Shown here: one piece after another, positions 19,275 to 27,200 of the stretch
How the letters are laid out: each line of letters begins with the position of its first letter
Numbering within the stretch: position 1 is the stretch's first letter
From: Propionivibrio sp047601695
GTDB lineage: Bacteria; Pseudomonadota; Gammaproteobacteria; Burkholderiales; Rhodocyclaceae
NCBI GenBank assembly: GCA_047601695.1
Contig: JASGIW010000004.1
Span: forward strand, 930,001 to 994,000
Reading direction: 5' to 3'
DNA: 64,000 nt
The notes under the pieces: model-generated
Databases searched by the model: none
What the model was told of the DNA's origin: nothing
The model's input: the letters and a program-made list of their open reading frames with translations, nothing else
Translations under genes and position numbers: made by a program

Positions 19275-20463
19275 CTACTGCGCGCCGTAGCGTTTCAGCC
19301 ACTCCGCTTCGATCGCCTCGACCCAGCTGGCGTGCGGCTCGGCAAGCGTCGGAACGTTCTCGGCGAGCGCGCCGGGCGCCGTTTTCGTCATGGCGGCGCG
19401 CATCGCTTCGGGCAGTTTGGCCGGATCGAGCACGCTGCCGTCGCCCCAGACGGCGATGTCCGCCTTGCGCGCCTGCGCCTCGGGCGACAGGAGGAAATTG
19501 GCGAAGACCTGCGCCCCGGCCCTGGCGCGCGCGTTGGCCGGAATCGCCAGGAAGTGGACGTTGCCGATCGTGCCGTCCGTGAAGCCGAAGCTGTACGCGC
19601 TCGGCGGCAGCTGCTTGCCGGCGATCAGGTTGGCCGCTTCGTTCGGATTGAAGGTGAGCGACAGGTTGAGTTCACCGTCGGCCAGCATGCGGTGCATTTC
19701 GGCGATGCCCGGCGGGAACGCCTTGCCCGCCCGCCACAAGGAGGGATGCAAGCGGTCGAGATATGCCCAGAGCGGTGCCGTCGCGCGCTCGAAGGCTTCC
19801 GGCGTCACCGGTTGGCCGAGCGCGGCGCGCTCCGGCGCTACTTCGAGCAATATCTGCTTGACGAAGGTCGTGCCGTGGAAATCGGGCAATTTGGGATAGG
19901 TCACCCGCCCCGGATGCGCCTCGGCGAACGCCAGCAGCGCCTTGGCCGAGCGCGGCGGGGACGCCACCACGACACGATCCGCGATGAAGGTCAGCTGCGC
20001 CGTTCCCCAGGGCGCTTCCAGGCCGTCGGTCGGCACCGAGAAATCGACACGCACCGGCTTGCCCTGATCGACCAACGACCAGTTCGGCAACTGCTCGGCC
20101 CACGGCCCGAACAGGACGCCGGCTTGTTTGAGATTGCGGAAGTTCTCGCCGTTCGACCCACATCAGGTTGACCGAACCGCCCGCCGTGCGTCCCGCCCGC
20201 GCTTCCGTCTGGATACGCTTGACGACTTCGGCCGCGTCGGTGATCTTCACGTGCTTCACCGTCACGCCATAGCGTTTCTGCGCTTCGCTGGCGGCCCAGT
20301 CGATGTAGGCGTTGATTGCCCCGCCGCCGCCCCAGGCGTTGAAGTAGACCGTCTGGCCGCGCGCCGCCGCCTCGACCGCCGGCCAATCCCCGGCGCTCTG
20401 CGCAAAGGCGCTTGCCGCGACACAGGCCAGGGCGACGCCCAGCAAGTGTGATGATGTCTTCAT
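19275..20463 (-). CDS. ynjB: ABC transporter substrate-binding protein (YnjB-like), frameshifted
   Basis: The corrected product is about 395 residues with a signal peptide (MKTSSHLLGVALACVAASAFA). It has YNAWGG-like and WVNGENF features and later the NWSLVDQGKPV and FANFLLSPEAQ segments typical of YnjB-type extracellular solute-binding proteins. The frame is broken at the plus-strand heptamer GTTCGAC, 20151-20157; removing one base turns WVERRELPQ into WVNGENFRNL and restores the homology. A GGAGA site precedes the ATG at 20463. It is the first gene of the ynj-like operon, divergent from the flavoprotein gene at 20654. Confidence 0.82.
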
Positions 20464-20653
20464 TCCGTCTCCGTTGAGTGGCTTGGGCAAAAACGTCCAT
20501 TCATTTTAGTCGGCGATTGCCCGAAATCCTTAGACGTCGTTCTTCGCGTGCGATTCCATCGTCCCGCGACGCAAGGATTGCGGCAGCCGGCACACCGATG
20601 CAGACAGGCGAGGGATGAGTTAGCCTTGCAGCGTTACGCAAAGGGGAATCGGG

Positions 20654-22798
20654 ATGTCCGTCAGGAAGATCGCGCTGCTGCTGTTGGTCGTCGTCGCCGT
20701 GAGCCTGTACTTCGCATTCGATCTCGGGCGTTACCTCGACCTGCAGATGCTCAAGGCGCAGCAGCAGAACATCGAATCCTTCCGCGCCGCGAACCCGGGC
20801 CTTGCGCTCCTCGGCTATTTCGTCATCTACGTGCTGGTGACCGCCCTCTCCCTGCCCGGCGCGACACTGCTCACGCTCGCCGGCGGCGCCGTGTTCGGCC
20901 TGTGGTGGGGGCTGCTGATCATTTCCTTCGCCTCGACGCTCGGCGCGACGCTCGCTTTCCTGATCGCGCGCTATCTGCTGCGCGACTGGGTTGCCGAGCG
21001 CTTCGGCCAGCGCCTGAAAACCATCGATGCGGGCATCGCGCGCGAGGGTGCCTTCTACCTGTTCACCCTGCGTCTGGTGCCGCTGTTTCCCTTTTTCCTG
21101 ATCAATCTGCTGCTCGGTCTCACCGCGATGAGGGCGCGCACCTTCTACTGGATCAGCCAGGCCGGCATGCTGGCTGGCACGGTGGTTTACGTCAATGCCG
21201 GCACACAGATCGGCAAGATCGAATCGCTCGCCGGCATCGTTTCGCCCGCCCTGCTCAGCTCGTTCGCCCTGCTCGGGATTTTTCCGCTGCTCGCACGCAA
21301 GGCCATCGAGCGCATCCGTGCGAACAAGGTCTATGCCGGCTGGAAAAAGCCGCGCCGTTTCGAGCGCAATCTCGTGGTCATCGGCGCCGGCAGCGCCGGC
21401 CTGGTCACGGCGTACATCGCCGCCGCCGTCAAGGCCAAGGTGACCCTGGTCGAAAAGCAGTGCATGGGCGGCGATTGCCTGAATACCGGCTGCGTCCCGT
21501 CCAAGGCGTTGATCCGCTCGGCCCGACTGCTCTCGCACATGGCGCGCGCGAAGGAATTCGGGATCGCATCGGCACGCGCGACGTTCAACTTCGCCGACGT
21601 CATGGAACGCGTGCAGGCAACGATCCGCGCCATCGAGCCGCACGACTCGGTCGAACGCTACACGGCGCTCGGCGTTGACGTCGTCGAAGGCAGTGCGAAG
21701 ATCATCTCGCCGTGGGAGGTGGAAATCGCGCGCGCCGATGGCGGCAAGCTGCGCCTGACAACGCGCGCCATCGTCATCGCCGCCGGCGCCCATCCCTTCG
21801 TGCCGCAGATTCCCGGCATCGCAGCCGTGGATTATTTGACCTCCGACACGGTCTGGGCGCTGCGCGAACTGCCGCGCCGCCTGCTCGTACTCGGCGGCGG
21901 ACCGATCGGCTGCGAGCTGGCACAGGCCTTTGTCCGTTTCGGTGCGCGGGTCACACTCGTCGAGCTGGCGCCGCGCCTGCTGATGCGTGAAGACGCGGAT
22001 GTCTCCACGATCGTCGAGCGGCACCTTGCAGCCGACGGCATCCGCCTCCTGACCGCGCACCGCGCCGAGCGCTTCGTCGTCGAAAGCGGCGAAAAGACAT
22101 TGATCGCCGAACACCAGGGCGGCGAGGTGCGCATCGACTTCGATACCGTCCTCGTCGCCGTCGGCCGTGCGGCCAACCTGGCGGGCTACGGGCTGGCGGA
22201 GCTGGGCGTTCCGATCGGCAAGACCGTGGAGACCAACGAGTTCCTGCAGACGCGCTTTCCCAACATCTACGCCGCCGGCGACGTTGCCGGCCCCTACCAG
22301 TTCACCCACACCGCCGCGCACCAGGCGTGGTATGCCGCCGTCAATGCGCTGTTCGACCCGTTCAGGAAGTTCAAGGCCGATTACGCGGTGATTCCATCGG
22401 CGTTATTCGTCGATCCGGAAATCGCGCGCATCGGCCTGAACGAGCAGGAAGCCCATGCGCAGGGCATCGCCTTCGAGACCAGTACGTTCCCATTCGCCGA
22501 TCTCGACCGGGCGATCGTTGACGGCGCCGCACGCGGCTTCGTCAAGGTGCTCACCGTCCCCGGCAAGGATCGCATCCTCGGCGTCACCATCGTCGGCGAA
22601 CATGCCGCCGACCTCATCGCCGAGTATGTGCTGGCCATGAAGCAGGGCATCGGACTGAACAAGATCCTCGGCACCATCCACATCTACCCGACCCTGGCCG
22701 AAGCCAACAAGTACGTCGCCGGCGTCTGGAAGAAGGCGCACGCGCCGCAGCGGCTGCTGCGCTGGGTCGAGCGCTTCCATGCCTGGCGGCGTCGTTGA
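20654..22798 (+). CDS. TVP38/DedA membrane domain fused to pyridine nucleotide-disulfide oxidoreductase
   Basis: A 714-residue fusion. Residues 1 to about 230 form a TVP38/TMEM64 (VTT) membrane domain with the F-L-x-x-R-L-x-P-type motif (LFTLRLVPLFPFFLIN). Residues about 235-714 form a flavoprotein of the mercuric reductase/dihydrolipoamide dehydrogenase type. It has an FAD-binding GAGSAGL, the redox-active pair in GGDCLNTGCVPSK, an NAD-binding GGGPIGCELAQ, a second FAD motif (IYAAGDVAG) and a C-terminal dimerisation domain. The C-terminal cysteine pair of true MerA is absent. The oxidoreductase is thus tethered to the inner membrane, probably passing electrons from NAD(P)H to a membrane-associated disulfide or quinone. 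The start at 20654 follows a GGGGA site. Confidence 0.9.
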   Translation: MSVRKIALLLLVVVAVSLYFAFDLGRYLDLQMLKAQQQNIESFRAANPGLALLGYFVIYVLVTALSLPGATLLTLAGGAVFGLWWGLLIISFASTLGATLAFLIARYLLRDWVAERFGQRLKTIDAGIAREGAFYLFTLRLVPLFPFFLINLLLGLTAMRARTFYWISQAGMLAGTVVYVNAGTQIGKIESLAGIVSPALLSSFALLGIFPLLARKAIERIRANKVYAGWKKPRRFERNLVVIGAGSAGLVTAYIAAAVKAKVTLVEKQCMGGDCLNTGCVPSKALIRSARLLSHMARAKEFGIASARATFNFADVMERVQATIRAIEPHDSVERYTALGVDVVEGSAKIISPWEVEIARADGGKLRLTTRAIVIAAGAHPFVPQIPGIAAVDYLTSDTVWALRELPRRLLVLGGGPIGCELAQAFVRFGARVTLVELAPRLLMREDADVSTIVERHLAADGIRLLTAHRAERFVVESGEKTLIAEHQGGEVRIDFDTVLVAVGRAANLAGYGLAELGVPIGKTVETNEFLQTRFPNIYAAGDVAGPYQFTHTAAHQAWYAAVNALFDPFRKFKADYAVIPSALFVDPEIARIGLNEQEAHAQGIAFETSTFPFADLDRAIVDGAARGFVKVLTVPGKDRILGVTIVGEHAADLIAEYVLAMKQGIGLNKILGTIHIYPTLAEANKYVAGVWKKAHAPQRLLRWVERFHAWRRR

Positions 22799-22869
22799 CC
22801 CGGCGTGCCGGATCAGGATCGCCCCGGCAAGACTGCCTATACTCTCGTCCCTACCCGGAGGAACAACCC

Positions 22870-23626
22870 ATGATCACCCTCGCCAAAGTTCGTACCTACC
22901 AACGCTTTTCGGGCGACCTGGACGGCTGGACGCGAACGACGGGCGGTGATGATTCTTCGGCAATCGACGCCGCCGACTGGCGGATGATCGACGAGTTGCG
23001 GCAGGCGCTGGCACTGGTGGCTGCGCGGTGCGTATCGCCGGATCTCCGCCACGACGCGGAACGCCGGCTGACCGAGTGCACGGACGATGAGGCCACGCGC
23101 GAGGCGCTGCGGCAACTCGCCGCCGAAGACACGTCGATCGTCATCCGTGAAGCCTCCGCCACCGACGCCGACGTCCTCGCCGGAATCATCCGCGACGCAA
23201 ACCGTGACGTCGCCGTGCGTCTTGGCCTCGACGCGACCAACTGCCCGAAGCATCCGTCCTTCTGCGACGTCGAGTGGGTCAAGGCCGACTTCGCGCGCGG
23301 TGAACGCTATTTCATTCTGGATCAAGGCGGCCGTCCGGCCGGCTGCGTCGCCTACGAGACACCGAACGCGGAAGTCGCCTACCTGAACCGCCTATCGGTC
23401 CTTCCCTCCATACGGCGGCACGGGCACGGCAAACGGCTGGTGGACCACGTCATCGCGCTGGCGCGAACCGCCGCGACCCCGGCGATCAGCATCGGCGTCA
23501 TCGGCGAACACGAAGACCTGCAGCGCTGGTACCGGAAACTGGGTTTCGTTCGACGGCGAAACCAAACACTTCCCGCATCTGCCGTTCTCGGTCAAATACA
23601 TGCGCTACGCGGTGTTGAAACGCTGA
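22870..23626 (+). CDS. GNAT-family N-acetyltransferase, frameshifted near its C-terminus
   Basis: The corrected product is about 251 residues. A helical N-terminal extension of about 90 residues precedes a GNAT domain. The acetyl-CoA loop is visible as LNRLSVLPSIRRHGHGKRL, and GVIGEHEDLQRWYRKLGF is the typical C-terminal GNAT motif. The frame breaks at GTTCGAC, 23548-23554. Deleting one base gives GFVDGETKHFPHLPF and a stop at 23624-23626, whereas the uncorrected frame runs on into low-quality sequence. GGAGGA precedes the ATG at 22870. Substrate unknown. Confidence 0.8.
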
Positions 23627-23647
23627 AGCGGCGTGCCTGCCGGCGGC

Positions 23648-24242
23648 TCAATGCCCCTCGTGACCTTTCGCGGCGGCGCCCATGATCCGGTCGCACGCGG
23701 CAATCGCCATCGCCGAGAGCAGGAAGGCGATATGGATGCCGGCCTGTGCCAAGAGCACTTTCTCGCTGTAGGCCTCGGCGTTGATGAAGGTCTTGAGCAG
23801 GTGGATCGACGAGATGCCGATGATCGCCGTCGCCAGTTTCACCTTGAGCACCGAGGCGTTCGACGTGCGACAGCCACTCCGGCTGATCGGGGTGCTGCTC
23901 GAGATTCATGCGCGAGACGAAGGTTTCGTAGCCGCCAACGATGACCATGATCAACAGGTTGGAGATCATCACCACGTCGATCAGGCCGAGCACGACGAGC
24001 ATGATCGTCGTTTCGGTCAGCTTGCCGGCATCCGCGCCGTAGCCGACCGACTGGACGATGTGCGCCAGCGATTCCTGATTGCCGAAGGCGGCGCCGACGA
24101 GATCGACCAGCTCGACCCAGAAGTGCACGACGTACACGCACTGGGCGACGATCAGGCCAAGGTACAGGGGCAACTGGAGCCAGCGGCTCATGAAGATGAG
24201 ATTGGGCAAGGTGCGCAGACGGCGTTCGTTCAAGTTTTTCAT
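23648..24242 (-). CDS. yqhA: YqhA/TIGR00645-family inner-membrane protein, frameshifted
   Basis: The corrected product is about 197 residues with four hydrophobic helices. Segments LIVAQCVYVVHFWVELVDLV, ISNLLIMVIVGGYETFVSR and KLATAIIGISSIHLLKTFI match what I recognise as the UPF0114/YqhA family, of unknown function. The frame changes at the plus-strand heptamer GTTCGAC, 23858-23864: SHVERLGAQ becomes SHVNASVLKVKL after removal of one base. It converges on the GNAT gene (21 bases apart) and diverges from the helicase fusion gene. Confidence 0.82.
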
Positions 24243-24296
24243 GGTCGGATCGGTGATGTCTGTGTTGTTCCAGGTCGGAAATTATAGCGAAGGGGA

Positions 24297-27200
24297 ATGA
24301 CGCGGTATTCGCACGCCGCCGATTTTGCACCAATCCGTCATTTTCCGATCGCGGATCGATCATTGAATCGGTTTCCAGCCGTCATGGCGGCCTACAATGC
24401 GGAACGGACAACTTCGGCCAACCGGTTTCATCCCTTGCCATCAGACAGCGAATTCTCGACGCAGGAACGTAAGCTCAAGCCTCATTGCCTGAGCCTCGAC
24501 CTCGAAGTCGGCCGCAACAGCGCCATCATTCACCAGCTCGCCGCCTTGCGCGGCAATACGGGTGAACGACTGGCCTATCCGCCCGGCCAACTCGTGGCGG
24601 CGCTCGATGCGCTGGACGCGCTGGCCGACGGCGCCGCTTTCCTGCTCGGCCACAACCTGCTTGCCTTCGACCTGCCGCAGCTGCGCGCCGCCCAGCCGAA
24701 CCTGCGTCTGTTCGGCAAACCGGTGATCGATACCCTGCGCCTCAATCCGCTGGCCTTTCCGAAGAATCCGTATCACCACCTCGTCAAGCACTATCAGGAT
24801 GGGCAGTTGCTCGCCAATCGCAAGAACGATCCGCTGCTCGACGCGGAGCTCGCCTTGCAGGTGTTCTGCGATCAGGAACTGGCGCTGCGCCGGATGCAGC
24901 AAACGTCGCCCGATTTGCTGCTGGCGTGGCATTGGCTGACGACGATCGACCAAAGCGTTTCCGGCTTGAACCGCTTCTTCATGAAGGTACGCGAAGAACT
25001 ACGCCCCACCGAGGAAAAGGCAAAAGCCGCCGTGCAACGCCTGCTCGACGGGGAAGGCTGCCTCCAGGCCAGCGAGCGGATCGTCGGCAGCGCGGAACGG
25101 ATCGCCTGGCCGCTCGCCTACGCGCTGGCCTGGCTGTCGGTCGCGGGCGGCAATTCGGTAATGCCGCCCTGGGTACGCTACCAGTTTCCCGAAGCCGGCA
25201 GACTCGTTCGCCAGTTGCGCGACATCCCGTGCGCCGATCCCGAGTGCGCCTGGTGCCGCCGGGAACACGATTCGCGCAAGCAATTGAAACACTGGTTCGG
25301 TGAAACCTACGAGTTCCGTCCCGAGCCGATCGATCGGCACAGCGGACTCCCGCTGCAGCAGGTCATCGTCGACAGCGCGATGCGCGGCGAACACTGTCTC
25401 GGCATCCTGCCGACCGGCACCGGCAAGTCGCTGTGCTACCAGATTCCGGCGTTGTCGCGCTTTGTCCGGACCGGCGCGCTGTCCGTCGTCATCTCGCCGC
25501 TGGTCGCCTTGATGGAGGATCAGGTCAAGGGCTTGCGCGAACGCGGCATCGACGGCTGCGCGGCGATCAACGGCTTGCTCTCGATGCCCGAACGTGCCGA
25601 CGTGCTCGAACGCGTCCGCCTGGGCGACGTCGGCATCCTGCTCATCGCGCCTGAACAGCTGCGCAACCGCAGCGTGCGCAAGGTGCTGGCGCAGCGCGCG
25701 ATCGGCGCCTGGGTCTTCGACGAGGCGCACTGTCTCTCGAAATGGGGCCAGGATTTCCGCCCGGACTACCGCTACGTCGCGCGCTTCATCCGTGAATCGG
25801 CGGACAACGATCCAGGGCGCGAACTGCCGTTGATCCAATGCCTGACGGCGACGGCCAAGCCGGAGGTCGTCGCCGACATCGTCGGCCACTTCCGGGAAAA
25901 GCTCGGCATCGAGGTCCGCGTCCTGGACGGCGGCTCCGAACGCAAGAACCTGACCTTCGACGTCATCCAGACGACGGTGGCGGAAAAATTCGCGCACGTC
26001 GCCGACCTGATCGAAGAGGAACTACGACCCGATACGCGCGACGGCGCCATCGTCTATTGCGCCACGCGCAAACAGACCGAGGAGCTCGCCCGTTTCCTCG
26101 GCGACAAGGGGCTGCTCGCCGCGCCCTACCACGCCAGGCTGCCGCCCGAGACCAAGAAGGATACCCAGAAAGCCTTCATTGCCGGCGAACTGCGCGTCAT
26201 CGCCGCGACCAACGCCTTCGGCATGGGGATCGACAAGCCCGACGTGCGCCTGGTCGTCCACGCCGACATCCCCGGCTCGCTCGAAAACTACCTGCAGGAA
26301 GCCGGACGCGCCGGGCGCGACCGGGCGGCGGCGCGTTGCGTGCTGCTTTACGCGGCCGACGACGTCGAGCGCCAGCACGGCATGTCGGCCGCGTCCCGGC
26401 TCTCGCGGCGCGACATCCAGAGCGTGCTCCGCGCCCTGCGCCAGCTGCAGAGAACGAAAAGCCGCGACGCGCCCGTCGTCGCCACCTCGGGAGAGATTCT
26501 CGACGAAGACGAAGACGGCGGCTTCAAGCGCGACATCGCCACCGACGACACGCGCGTGCGCACCGCCGTCGCCTGGCTGGAGGAAGCCGGTCTCGTGCGC
26601 CGCGAGGAAAACAGCGTGCAGCTGTTCCCGTCGTCGCTGCGCGTCAAGAGCCTCGACGAGGCCGATGCGCTGCTGGCGACGCACGTCCCCGATCCGGGTC
26701 AGCGGAAAAAGTACCTGAATCTGCTGCAAATCCTGATGAGTTCGCCGGCCGACGAAGGCATCTCTACCGACGAACTGATGAACCAGTCGGGCTTTACCGC
26801 CACCTCGCTGCGCGAAGCGCTGCACCTGCTCGACCGGCTGGGCATTTCGAGCAACGACACGGGGATGACCGCCTTCGTCCATGTCGGCGTCGAGCGATCG
26901 TCGAAGAAACGATTCGACGAAGCCTGCGCCTTGGAAAAGGCGCTCATCGCCCGGCTGCGCGAAACGGCCCCGGACGTGATGGCCGGCGAAGGCTATCCGC
27001 TGTCGCTGCGGCTGATTTCCCAAGCGCTCAAGGACCAGGGCCACGCCCAGGCCGTACCCGAGCGCTTGCGCCGGATCGTCAAGGGACTGGCCGGCGACGG
27101 CCGCGACGATGGTCACGGGACCGGCAGCCTGCAGCTGCGCCGCGCCAGCGATCCGGACAGCGTGCATGTCACGCTGACGCGCAGCTGGGCGGCGATCGAA

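Noticed and set aside
20501..22321. A 606-residue open frame antisense to the TVP38-flavoprotein gene
   Set aside because: Shadow frame; Asp/Gln/Arg/Gly-rich with no recognisable fold, while the plus strand has complete flavoprotein motifs.
20654..22798. Mercuric reductase (merA)
   Set aside because: The flavoprotein part has the CLNTGC pair, but there is no N-terminal metal-binding domain, no C-terminal Cys pair and no mer genes nearby; the N-terminus is a TVP38 membrane domain.
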